NCBI GenBank assembly: GCA_016710585.1
Contig: JADJVN010000001.1
Location: 372,001 to 436,000 of the forward strand
Length of the DNA stretch: 64,000 nt
Direction of reading: 5' to 3'
Origin: Saprospiraceae bacterium
Lineage (GTDB): Bacteria; Bacteroidota; Bacteroidia; Chitinophagales; Saprospiraceae
Shown here: positions 1 through 7,882 of the stretch, piece by piece
Layout: the number at the start of each line of letters is the position of its first letter
Numbering within the stretch: the first letter of the stretch is position 1
Notes under the pieces: model-generated
Told to the model about the DNA's origin: nothing
Databases searched by the model: none
The model's input: the letters and a program-made list of their open reading frames with translations, nothing else
Program-made: the position numbers and the translations under genes

Positions 1-1221
1 ACTAAGACCTATTGTAAAAAGTTTACCATCATAAAAAAATATATTACTAGGCAGAGATCTGATTGGAATGTTCTCAATATTCTTAAATCCTGCTTTATTT
101 TCAAATTTATAAACAAAACTACTTGAAGATCCAATAGAATAAATTATTTTATCATTATCATCAAAAATACTTTTTATATATTTCCCTACTTCATTTGCTA
201 AATTTTTTTTCACCTCAAAATCTATTGTAAGAATTGTGCCATTAGCACCACATATGATTGTAGATTCAAAATTAGCTATTTCAGAATTTGAGAAATCAAT
301 CAAACTGGGAGAACTCTTATATGATACAGTTCCATTGCTCTGGTCTATAGTATAATGATAAATATTTGATAAAGTAGAACCAGTAAAAACATTCCTACCA
401 TCCTTTGTCACTCTTATATTGTTTAGATAAGATTTATTAAATTCTAATTTTGAAATTTTCTTTGATAATGGATCGTACTTTGATATCGAATCTGACTCAA
501 CAAAAAATATATTACTATTTTCATCTGTTACAGTATTGTATATTGATTTTCCTTTAGGGGTATTATAAATTGTTTCTTTAACTCTAAGATTTTCCCCATC
601 AATTACAAGTATCCTATCTGCTTTAGAAGAGTAAAGCTCAGTATTCCCACTTTGATCATAACCTAAAGACATATTGTAATTACTAAAGATCACAGTATTG
701 TCAAATAGAGCAATTTGCTTCATTTTTTTTAAATCAATGATCTCTAATGCATTCGTTGAATAAAACAAATATAGTCTTCCCTTCTTTTTGTCAACCAATG
801 TTTGACTAATATTTTGATTTTGTAAAGTATAAAAATTTGAATTTTGAACTATTTCATCTGAAGCCAAAAAATGGGTACCGCTAACTACATAAAGTCTATA
901 ATAAGTTCTCAATGTTGAAATACTGTCCTTTGCAAAAGTATCCTGCCTAATCGCATTTCTTGCCACAATGTTGCTTGAACTTAATTTATCTAAATCTTCA
1001 ATGTTTGAAATTGCAGGTGTAGAATTTGGATGCTTTGTTATTATATACTCAGTAAAATTGAACATTTTAGCTTCTTCCCAATTAAAAACCACACCATTAC
1101 TGACTTCTGTTTTGGTAAAATTCAAACCATTAGCTTGGGTAGTATATTTATTTGATTCTTCTTGATAACAGGCAGTAAAGCAAATAGCACTTATTAGGAC
1201 TAATGTCAATAGGTATTTCAT
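1..1221 (-). CDS. Secreted lipoprotein, beta-propeller-like, partial
   Basis: The minus strand is open from an ATG at 1221 to the window edge, so the C-terminus is missing. The N-terminus is a lipoprotein signal peptide (MKYLLTLVLISAICFTAC, lipobox FTAC at residues 15-18), which puts the protein on a membrane surface. Residues about 30-110 look like a fibronectin-type fold, ending in a strand like YYRLYVVSG. After that come repeated segments such as GRLYLFYSTNALEIIDL and SNIFFVESDSISKYDP, which resemble propeller blades. No enzymatic motif is seen. It is divergent from the thioredoxin-like gene at 1403. The specific function is unknown. Confidence 0.75.
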   Translation of the reverse strand, partial: MKYLLTLVLISAICFTACYQEESNKYTTQANGLNFTKTEVSNGVVFNWEEAKMFNFTEYIITKHPNSTPAISNIEDLDKLSSSNIVARNAIRQDTFAKDSISTLRTYYRLYVVSGTHFLASDEIVQNSNFYTLQNQNISQTLVDKKKGRLYLFYSTNALEIIDLKKMKQIALFDNTVIFSNYNMSLGYDQSGNTELYSSKADRILVIDGENLRVKETIYNTPKGKSIYNTVTDENSNIFFVESDSISKYDPLSKKISKLEFNKSYLNNIRVTKDGRNVFTGSTLSNIYHYTIDQSNGTVSYKSSPSLIDFSNSEIANFESTIICGANGTILTIDFEVKKNLANEVGKYIKSIFDDNDKIIYSIGSSSSFVYKFENKAGFKNIENIPIRSLPSNIFFYDGKLFTIGLS

Positions 1222-1402
1222 GTCTTTCTCTAGTTTATTCTACAAATATAATATTTTCAAACCAAATAGCAATATTTTAACATTAATATTTAAAGAATAT
1301 ACGCACTTTTTTATGTTGAATCTATTTTTTGACATAATTCTCTTTTATTTTAAATTGACGTACTGCCTTTCTTATTATCTTTATACTCGAATCATCAATT
1401 GT

Positions 1403-2401
1403 ATGAATAAAATAATTTTAAGTTCGTTTTTCCTGTTCTTTTATATTGGCTTTTTAGCTCAAAACAATCCGAAAGAACTAGGCACAGTAAATTGGTATCG
1501 CAATCTACAAAAAGCAAAAACAGAATCTAATTTATTGCACAAGCCCATACTCATCCTATTTCAAGAGGTTCCAGGTTGCAGCACCTGCAAGAACTATGGC
1601 AGCAATGTCCTCTCTCATCCCCTTGTAAAAGAAGCCATCGAAACCCACTTTGTCCCACTCTGTGTCTACAACAATAGTGGAGGAGAAGATAAGAAAGCCT
1701 TAGATTATTTCAACGAGCCCAGCTGGAATAATCCAGTGGTGCGCATCGTCGATTCCAATCTAAAGGATATCGTCACACGCATCAATGGAGATTATAGTTC
1801 TTATGGATTGGTAAGTGGGATGGTCGCTGCAATGCAAAACGCTAACAAAACAATCCCCGAATATCTCAAGCTTCTAGAATCAGAATTTAAATCAAAAGCG
1901 CTAGGAACAGAAAAAACAACAATAGGTATGTATTGCTTTTGGAGTGGTGAAAAGCTTTATGGCAAATTGGATGGGGTCGTAGCGACGAAAGCTGGATTTA
2001 TGGGTGGCTCAGAAGTGGTAGAAGTCGAATATTGTCCAAGACAAATTTCTTTAAAAACTCTTATCAATGAAGGCAAACAAAATTCTTGCGCAGATAGAAT
2101 TTTTTCTGAAAGAGAAAGCGATCTTAAAATAGATCAAAGAGCCCTGTCCACTTTTAGAACTGACAAAGAGAATAAATATTTTATTTACAATTCTCAATAT
2201 AAATCAGTTCCAATGACCTCGCTTCAAGCCACGAGAATCAATAGTTTACTTGCACAAGGTAAAGCGATAGAGTCATTATTGTCGCCTAGACAAATTCAAA
2301 TTTTCCACAGTGCAAAAAACAAAAATTCAAAAAATTATATCGGAGAAGAGATCGTCAAAGTATGGGATGAAGCTTATAGCAATGTAGCCACTAATAAATA
2401 A
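1403..2401 (+). CDS. Secreted thioredoxin-like protein with an MsrA-like C-terminal half
   Basis: I chose the ATG at 1403 because it gives a signal peptide (MNKIILSSFFLFFYIGFLAQ); longer readings overlap the divergent lipoprotein gene. The mature protein starts with a thioredoxin-like domain whose active site is VPGCSTCKNYG (about residues 55-65). This resembles the VPGUxxT thioredoxin-like family, with Cys where some members have selenocysteine. From about residue 170 it reads like peptide-methionine sulfoxide reductase MsrA: YCFWSGE in place of GCFWG, then GVVATKAGFMGG and EVVEVEYCP. The usual MsrA stretch between the GG and EVV motifs is missing, so the MsrA part is shortened. Likely a periplasmic or secreted thiol oxidoreductase; activity is inferred. 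Confidence 0.75.
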   Translation: MNKIILSSFFLFFYIGFLAQNNPKELGTVNWYRNLQKAKTESNLLHKPILILFQEVPGCSTCKNYGSNVLSHPLVKEAIETHFVPLCVYNNSGGEDKKALDYFNEPSWNNPVVRIVDSNLKDIVTRINGDYSSYGLVSGMVAAMQNANKTIPEYLKLLESEFKSKALGTEKTTIGMYCFWSGEKLYGKLDGVVATKAGFMGGSEVVEVEYCPRQISLKTLINEGKQNSCADRIFSERESDLKIDQRALSTFRTDKENKYFIYNSQYKSVPMTSLQATRINSLLAQGKAIESLLSPRQIQIFHSAKNKNSKNYIGEEIVKVWDEAYSNVATNK

Positions 2402-2509
2402 TATTACCTAACTCGATTGGTATCAATGCAACTCAATATAGGTGTTGCTTTGAAACATGATTCTTTTAATATCTTACAATTGATTTATTGTTTGACTGTC
2501 AGATGAATT

Positions 2510-3418
2510 TTAATTTTGTCTAAGGAAATCCCAAGTATTGCGAATGCCTTGCTCTAGAGTTGTAAACTTAAACTGTGGATATTCCTGCATCAATTTAGAA
2601 TGATCCAATAAAATAAATTGATTGTCGCTTTTCTTGCTCTCTGAGAACACGAGTTTTGCCTCCTCCCCAGTAATTCTCTGTGCGATATCGATGATATCAA
2701 TAATGGAAGCATTTTGATCAGAGTTTAAATTGAAGAAATTGTTTTGGTTGATTTTTTTATAGAGTGAATCCTTCAAAAAATAAATTACATCCTTAACATA
2801 AATATAATTTTTGATATTCAATCCATCACCAAAAATTTGAATTTCCTGTTGATGTAAAATTTTATCAAGAACGATATTAATTATCCCAAGTCCTTTTTTT
2901 ACATTCTGACCTTCTCCATAAATATTGGATACACGAAAGATATCATAGTGAATGCCATATTTCTCATAAGCAAATCGCAAAAAATTCTCTATAGTATTTT
3001 TTATAATACCATAGGGAGAAAATGGCGCTGTTGCTGCATTTTCACTAAGGATGTGATTTGACTTTCCATAAACTGTTCCTGCACTTGATACAAAGACGAT
3101 TTTCTTAATGTGATTTTTTGCAGCAGATTCAATGAGATGGAGCGTAGGGATAAGATTTCCATCAATTTCAAAAAATGGATTTTCCCAAGAAGTTGAAGGA
3201 ATTGAACCAGAGATGAGATGGTAAACGATATCGGCATGTTTCAAAGTCTTATGGATTAATTCTTGATCTTCAAAATCACCTACAATGGACTTTAGATTCT
3301 TTGATTCTGGAACACCAGTTTTGCTAAAACAGACGATCTCCAAATCAGGGTCCTGTAATAATGAATCACTTAAATTTTTGCCAACAAATCCACCAGCTCC
3401 TATGATAACTACTTTCAT
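2510..3418 (-). CDS. NAD-dependent epimerase/dehydratase (short-chain sugar-nucleotide family)
   Basis: A 302-residue extended SDR protein. The N-terminal Rossmann motif is GAGGFVGKNL (residues 7-16). The acidic residues of GDFEDQ follow the second strand, SSAGTVYG carries the catalytic Ser/Thr region, and Y-G-I-I-K is the YxxxK catalytic pair. This is the layout of UDP-glucose 4-epimerase and related dehydratases acting on nucleotide sugars. The start ATG overlaps the stop of the glycosyltransferase upstream by 4 bp, so both genes are co-transcribed. The pair probably makes and transfers one sugar in surface polysaccharide or lipid-linked glycan synthesis. The exact substrate cannot be read from the sequence. 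Confidence 0.85.
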   Translation of the reverse strand: MKVVIIGAGGFVGKNLSDSLLQDPDLEIVCFSKTGVPESKNLKSIVGDFEDQELIHKTLKHADIVYHLISGSIPSTSWENPFFEIDGNLIPTLHLIESAAKNHIKKIVFVSSAGTVYGKSNHILSENAATAPFSPYGIIKNTIENFLRFAYEKYGIHYDIFRVSNIYGEGQNVKKGLGIINIVLDKILHQQEIQIFGDGLNIKNYIYVKDVIYFLKDSLYKKINQNNFFNLNSDQNASIIDIIDIAQRITGEEAKLVFSESKKSDNQFILLDHSKLMQEYPQFKFTTLEQGIRNTWDFLRQN

Positions 3419-4362
3419 TTTTTGGGGATTGAAAGATTTATACTTTTTTCTATGATACTATAAGGTCGAGCGCGTGTTTCATCATAAATTTTAATGACAT
3501 ATTCACCTATTATTCCTAGACAAATTAATATCAACGAACTAAAAAATAATATTAATAAAACCAATGTCAAAAACCCCTGAGATTGAATTCCCCTTGTGAA
3601 ATAAATCCACATGATATACATAGAATAAGCAATTGAGAAAGATAGTCCAGCAAAGCCAATTAAACTAATTATTTTTATAGGTAAAGACGAAAAAGCAAAT
3701 ATGCCATCCATTGCTATTTTTATAAGCTTTCTAAAAGTGTAACCCGATTCTCCTATCGCTCTTGCCTGTCTTTCATATTCCACTCCTATTTGTTTAAATC
3801 CCACCCACGCTCTTATGCCGCGAAGAAAAGGATTGCGCTCTTCAAGTTGAAGCATATTCTTGACCACTCTTTGCTTCATTACACAAAAATCACCGCTGTC
3901 TAAAGGGATATGGACTGAGCTTATTTTTTGCAAAAATCGATAAAACAAATTATATGAAAAAACTTTGAAAAAATTCTCTTTTCGCTTCCTTCTCACACCA
4001 TAGGCCACATCATATCCACGATCCAAATAAGTGAAAAACATTGGCAACAAGCTCGGTGGATCTTGCATATCATCATCAATAATTGCAATATAATCTCCAC
4101 TGACATGTTCCATAGCTGTGCGTACAGCTGCCTGATGCCCAAAATTTCTTGACAATTTAATTCCGCGGATGTAGGAATACTGACTGCTCAATTTTTCAAT
4201 AACTTCAAAGCTATTGTCTTTGCTCCCATCATCAATAAGGATTAACTCCAGATCCCAATCGTGCAGTTTTCTTTGCTCGTCTATAGCTGTCAATAGGGCT
4301 GGCAAAATAACAGCACTATTATAAACTGGAACAATGATTGAATGGAGCATGTATTTAATCAA
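3415..4362 (-). CDS. Family 2 glycosyltransferase, GtrB/DPM1-like, polyprenyl-phosphate type
   Basis: A 315-residue GT2 enzyme. The N-terminus has IIVPVYN, LILIDDGSKDNS and the DDD/DMQDPP motif (IAIIDDDMQDPP, about residues 93-104), typical of bactoprenol or dolichol phosphate glycosyltransferases. RNFGHQAAVRTAM is also characteristic of this family. Two hydrophobic helices at the C-terminus (about residues 235-260 and 268-300) match the membrane anchors of GtrB-type enzymes. MIKYM gives two possible starts; the second Met (4350) is equally plausible. It overlaps the epimerase gene by 4 bp and likely transfers a hexose to undecaprenyl phosphate at the cytoplasmic face of the inner membrane. 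Confidence 0.88.
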   Translation of the reverse strand: MIKYMLHSIIVPVYNSAVILPALLTAIDEQRKLHDWDLELILIDDGSKDNSFEVIEKLSSQYSYIRGIKLSRNFGHQAAVRTAMEHVSGDYIAIIDDDMQDPPSLLPMFFTYLDRGYDVAYGVRRKRKENFFKVFSYNLFYRFLQKISSVHIPLDSGDFCVMKQRVVKNMLQLEERNPFLRGIRAWVGFKQIGVEYERQARAIGESGYTFRKLIKIAMDGIFAFSSLPIKIISLIGFAGLSFSIAYSMYIMWIYFTRGIQSQGFLTLVLLILFFSSLILICLGIIGEYVIKIYDETRARPYSIIEKSINLSIPKK

Positions 4363-4552
4363 TTAAATGAATACAATGGCGAAATTAGCAAGAAAAATGA
4401 TATTTGTTACAAGATTTTTAAATTCCATAGTCTACAATTCAAATACAATTACTTTTTTCTGATAAATTATTATTGCAATTTTAAAAATTTGTATTAAGTT
4501 TGTAAAATTAAAATTACACTCAAATCAAATTAACATGAAGAATATATCCAAT

Positions 4553-5317
4553 ATGAAGCATTTATTTTACTTCACGATTTCTAGTTTTTGTATCCTCAGC
4601 TGCTCGAAGACAGAAACCCTAACACAAGGATCATTCAGAATCAAAAGCATGGAATACATTGATCGACTCCAAAGTCAATTCAATAATACTTTTGAATTTT
4701 ATTATGATGAATATGGAAGAGAAAAGGAGATCATCGACAACTTTAATCAACAATACTATAGCTATAGTTATAAAAACAACCAACTTCAAACTATAGAGAA
4801 AATATCTACTAAAAACAATAAACTAAAAGAGAAGCGTGAATTTGAATATGACAACAAAAACAAAATTAAAACTGTATATGTCTGGGTATTAAACCAAGAT
4901 TCGATTTATGCACTAAACAATGATATTCATTTTACTTATTCCAACACAGGTAGGCTCACAGAAACACAAACATATTATTCTAATAGCAGCTTCAAAGAAA
5001 TATATACTTGGCAAAATTCAGATATAGTTGAAATTAAGGAATATAACAATAATAAGTTATGGAGTGTGACCACTCTAAAATATGATAACAAACTCAATTT
5101 TAAAACTAATAGTGCTTTTTTTGACCAATATTATGATCATTTAAATATGAATGCTCATAATTTGATTTATTGGGAGGTCGATAATTTAGAAAGAGATGCA
5201 ATAATTGACTATTATTGTAATCCATGCCAATATGATATTTTTTACAATGGAAATAATCTTCCAGTCCAAATCATCCAGCCAAGGCATATTATCAATATCA
5301 AATATGAAAAAATTTAG
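4553..5317 (+). CDS. Hypothetical lipoprotein with YD-like strand repeats
   Basis: Lipoprotein signal peptide MKHLFYFTISSFCILSC with lipobox ILSC; I prefer the ATG at 4553 over 4535 because it puts the positive residues directly before the hydrophobic core. The mature part is rich in Tyr, Asn and Lys, with repeated short strands such as YYDEYGREKEI, YSYKNNQLQTI, FEYDNKNKIKTV and FTYSNTGRLTETQ. These resemble RHS/YD or DUF4595-type repeats that form an extended beta-sheet at the cell surface. No catalytic motif is visible and the function is unknown. It stands alone between the glycosyltransferase and the tRNA-Cys island scar. Confidence 0.75.
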   Translation: MKHLFYFTISSFCILSCSKTETLTQGSFRIKSMEYIDRLQSQFNNTFEFYYDEYGREKEIIDNFNQQYYSYSYKNNQLQTIEKISTKNNKLKEKREFEYDNKNKIKTVYVWVLNQDSIYALNNDIHFTYSNTGRLTETQTYYSNSSFKEIYTWQNSDIVEIKEYNNNKLWSVTTLKYDNKLNFKTNSAFFDQYYDHLNMNAHNLIYWEVDNLERDAIIDYYCNPCQYDIFYNGNNLPVQIIQPRHIINIKYEKI

Positions 5318-5383
5318 TTAAATCCCCAATAATTAGGGCTTAGATTATAATCTTATACAAGTAAAAATTGTATAAAAAACCAT

Positions 5384-5457
5384 CCAATTCATTGAAAATC
5401 AATATAAATAAAAAAGCCCATTACTATTTCTAATAAGGGGAAATACAGTTTTGAGGT
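5384..5457. repeat. Direct repeat copy 1 of tRNA-Cys downstream region
   Basis: These 74 bp match 6530-6603 with one mismatch. They contain the last 3 bp of the tRNA acceptor stem, the discriminator and the terminator hairpin, but no tRNA body. The single mismatch weakens the terminator stem here. The repeat ends exactly where an hsdM remnant starts, so it looks like one att-like end of an inserted and later deleted element. Confidence 0.8.
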
Positions 5458-5557
5458 AGAAATTCATCTGCCATTTTCAATAAGAGCAAATAGGTCAATT
5501 GATCCACATAGTCGCCATAACTTACGCAATCGTCTTTGAGTATCGTAAAGAAACTTT
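5448..5557 (-). pseudogene. hsdM: Remnant of a type I restriction-modification HsdM N-terminus
   Basis: Read on the minus strand, one frame gives ILKDDCVSYGDYVDQL followed by TYLLLLKMADEFLP. This is the well-known N-terminal signature of HsdM (LRDDG-SYGDY-EQLTYLLFLKMADE). Only about 35 residues survive. The fragment stops at the edge of the 74-bp repeat, so the rest was removed by recombination there. Upstream sequence to about 5610 may hold a few more decayed codons. It shows that a type I restriction system once sat at this tRNA locus. Confidence 0.6.
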
Positions 5558-5640
5558 ATACTTTACTGATAATGCTTGATGTATTGTTTCTTTCGTTGCC
5601 AATTTTTATTTTTTCGTTTGTTTATCCTAAATAAAAATTA

Positions 5641-5660
5641 GCCTCAGAGAGGCGATATGT
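5641..5660 (+). repeat. REP-like palindrome at 3' flank of the transposase
   Basis: GCCTC-AGA-GAGGC followed by GATATGT. It has the same layout, in inverted orientation, as the element at 6228-6246 on the other side of the transposase gene. Further short palindromes of this type lie at 5692-5704 (GCTCC-GTA-GGAGC), inside the 3' end of the gene, and at 6185-6197 (GCTCC-TAT-GGAGC). Confidence 0.65.
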
Positions 5661-5671
5661 CACTAGAAAAT

Positions 5672-6166
5672 TCATCCGTTATCATTTTTTAGCTCCGTAG
5701 GAGCGGCACCAAAATCATCAAAAATATATTCTGGTTTGAAATCAATTTGATAAGCATTCAAAAATTCGATGTATTCTTGTTTGAATGTTTTTTTTCTATG
5801 ATGTTCTTCTTGATTATTTATATAATTGATCACCGTTTTTAATTGTGATTGGCCTACCGTAAAAGCACCAAACCCCGTTTGCCATTCAAATTTTCCCATC
5901 ACAAATTTATTTTCTTTAACCCATTTAGAAGAATTAGCTTTAATATCACGGATCAAATCAGACAGATTGCAATCGGGCTTCAATCCCATCAGCATATGTA
6001 GATGGTCGGGCATCCCATTGATGACCATTAATTTTTGATTTTTATGGGTGATGATACCGGTGATGTACTGGTTCAATTTTTCTTTCCAATTTTTAGAAAT
6101 GAGATTGGCTCTGCCTTTTACAGCAAAGACTACGTGAACGTATAATTGGGTATAAGTATTTGCCAT
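5672..6166 (-). CDS. REP-associated tyrosine transposase (IS200/IS605 TnpA-like, RAYT)
   Basis: A 164-residue Y1 transposase. The HUH-type motif is PDHLHML (about residues 56-62) and the catalytic Tyr is in the helix VINYINNQEEHHRKK. The start MANTYTQLYVHVVFAVKGR is the usual family start, so I use the ATG at 6166 rather than an upstream one. The enzyme cuts and joins single-stranded DNA next to REP hairpins. Short palindromes of the REP type flank it on both sides, and one is inside its last codons, so the final residues GAAPTEL are encoded by a REP. The gene appears intact and sits between two 74-bp direct repeats. Confidence 0.9.
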   Translation of the reverse strand: MANTYTQLYVHVVFAVKGRANLISKNWKEKLNQYITGIITHKNQKLMVINGMPDHLHMLMGLKPDCNLSDLIRDIKANSSKWVKENKFVMGKFEWQTGFGAFTVGQSQLKTVINYINNQEEHHRKKTFKQEYIEFLNAYQIDFKPEYIFDDFGAAPTELKNDNG

Positions 6167-6227
6167 ATTTAATCTTTTGGTTTCGCTCCTATGGAGCTTT
6201 TGGTGTTGGTGCATTTTTTATTATTAA

Positions 6228-6246
6228 CATGTCGCCCCGCAGGGGC
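6228..6246 (-). repeat. REP-like palindrome at 5' flank of the transposase
   Basis: CATGTC followed by GCCCC-GCA-GGGGC on the plus strand; on the minus strand this reads as a hairpin followed by GACATG, matching the element at 5641. A decayed copy (GCCCCGCTGGG) lies at 6284-6294. I see no gene between 6200 and 6530 apart from these palindromes. Confidence 0.65.
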
Positions 6247-6529
6247 TTTTGGGAAGGGGATTGCTGCGGACTACTAACCTTTCGCCCCGCTGGGTTGTCT
6301 TTTCTCTTTCTGCCCTTATACTTTCTAGCAACAATACCGAAGATGCTCGGTTCTTTGAATTTAAACTACCTAGATCAAATAAATCCACAGACATACTTTA
6401 AATTAACTCATGCAAATCTAATTATTTTAATTTATTTTATTTTCATGTGGCGTTTCATGGCGGGTCTGACAGCGGGTTTTTCTTTAATCAATCGTATTTA
6501 ACCTTATAAAGAAATCGGACCAAAATCAC

Positions 6530-6603
6530 CCAATTCATTGAAAATCAATATAAATAAAAAAGCCCCTTACTATTTCTAATAAGGGGAAATACAGTTTTGA
6601 GGT
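6530..6603. repeat. Direct repeat copy 2, overlapping tRNA-Cys 3' end
   Basis: Matches 5384-5457 over 74 bp with one mismatch. This copy is joined to the complete tRNA, so it is the parental one. Confidence 0.8.
6553..6586 (-). terminator. Terminator of tRNA-Cys
   Basis: On the minus strand CCCCTTA (6586-6580) pairs with TAAGGGG (6569-6563) across a 10-nt loop and is followed by CTTTTTT. It lies 14 nt behind the tRNA 3' end. Confidence 0.8.
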
Positions 6604-6670
6604 CGGAAGCGGATTCGAACCGCTGTAGGAGCTTTTGCAGAGCTCTGCCTAGCCACTCGGCCATCCGACC
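6600..6670 (-). tRNA. tRNA-Cys (GCA)
   Basis: The minus strand folds as a full cloverleaf: acceptor GGTCGGA/TCCGACC, D stem GCC/GGC, anticodon stem GAGCT/AGCTC with loop CTGCAAA (anticodon GCA), T arm AGCGG-TTCGAAT-CCGCT. The base after the acceptor stem is U, the discriminator that cysteinyl-tRNA synthetase recognises. CCA is not encoded. Its downstream 74 bp are duplicated at 5384-5457. Confidence 0.95.
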
Positions 6671-6742
6671 TTTTAAAAAGGAGTGCAAATTTAAGCATTG
6701 TTAGGATATTTTGCTTTATGTTTAGGAATTAATTTATAAAAA

Positions 6743-7882
6743 ATGATTGGCCAAGAACTCATACAAAAGCTGGAAAGTATTCATAATCAAACAGATAGTT
6801 GGATTATTAAGTCTCCTGGACGCATCAATATTATTGGTGAACATACAGATTATAACTATGGATTCTGTCTACCAGCAGCAATTGAGCTTGCAGTTTTTAT
6901 GGGTTTAAGTCCTTCAGATAAATTCCAAATCAACGCTTGGGACCGAAAAGAATCTTGGAATATTGTGGATACAATACGGCCTGATTGGGCAGTTTATTTT
7001 AAAGCTATTTTAAACTATGCATTAAAAGAAAATCTGCCTGTAAAAACTTTTAGTCTGGACTTTACGGCTAGCCTACCTTCTGGAGCAGGGCTCTCTTCAT
7101 CCTCATCCATCACCTGTGGATTCTTATACGCACTAAATCTAATGAACTCATGGAATATTCCATTGGAACAGCTCACCAGTATTGCTGTGATAGCTGAAAA
7201 AGAGTCCGGCGTAGAAGGCGGCATGATGGATCAGATCAGTATATTCAATGGCTCAAAAGATCATGCATTACTGATTGATTGCTTAGATTGGTCTTTTAAA
7301 AAAATACCTATTCTCCTCGCTAATTACCAGTGGACTATTGTCGATACAAAAGTGAAACATAAATTGATCGACTCAGACTATAATAATCGAAGCAGGCTAT
7401 GTAAAAAAATCGCAAATAAATGCGCCAATCACTTTGGAATCGAAGAGAATTTACGGATAGTCTATGAGCAATATTCAAAAGAGGAATTTGGATTCCTAGA
7501 ATCTCAAGAAAAAAATTTACTAAGCTATGTGATAGAAGAAAATGACAGGGTCAAAGCCATGACGAAATCAATTCTGAGTCAAGATATTTCTAGTATAGGA
7601 AGTCTATTATTTTCAGGACATGAGGGCTTAAGAAATAAATATCAGGTGTCTTGTCCAGAGCTTGATTTTCTAATTGACTTTGCAGCCAAATCATCAGCAG
7701 CTATAGGGGCAAGGATGATGGGAGGAGGATTCGGAGGCAGCAGTTTACACCTTATAAAGGAAAATTGCACAGAAGAATTTACTCAGGAAATTTCACAAGC
7801 ATATCGCTCAAAATTTGGATTCGCACCAGATGTATATAAAGCTGATATTTCTAATGGTGTTGAACTCATAAATAAAAAATAA
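6743..7882 (+). CDS. galK: Galactokinase
   Basis: A 379-residue GHMP kinase of normal galactokinase length. It phosphorylates galactose to galactose 1-phosphate with ATP, the first step of the Leloir pathway, in the cytoplasm. The galactokinase signature PGRINIIGEHTDYNYG is at about residues 25-40, the GHMP ATP-binding loop LPSGAGLSSSSS at about 111-122, and the third GHMP motif MGGGFGGSSLHLI near the C-terminus. The stop codon overlaps the ATG of the next gene (TAATG), so translation is probably coupled to a secreted propeller-like protein of unknown role. No other Leloir gene is seen nearby. Confidence 0.95.
   Translation: MIGQELIQKLESIHNQTDSWIIKSPGRINIIGEHTDYNYGFCLPAAIELAVFMGLSPSDKFQINAWDRKESWNIVDTIRPDWAVYFKAILNYALKENLPVKTFSLDFTASLPSGAGLSSSSSITCGFLYALNLMNSWNIPLEQLTSIAVIAEKESGVEGGMMDQISIFNGSKDHALLIDCLDWSFKKIPILLANYQWTIVDTKVKHKLIDSDYNNRSRLCKKIANKCANHFGIEENLRIVYEQYSKEEFGFLESQEKNLLSYVIEENDRVKAMTKSILSQDISSIGSLLFSGHEGLRNKYQVSCPELDFLIDFAAKSSAAIGARMMGGGFGGSSLHLIKENCTEEFTQEISQAYRSKFGFAPDVYKADISNGVELINKK

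Noticed and set aside
5384..5460. A second tRNA gene at the first 74-bp repeat
   Set aside because: Only the terminator and the last three acceptor bases are duplicated; no cloverleaf is present.
6160..6501. 113-codon open frame between transposase and tRNA-Cys
   Set aside because: It overlaps the transposase start and reads through REP hairpins; no recognisable protein features.
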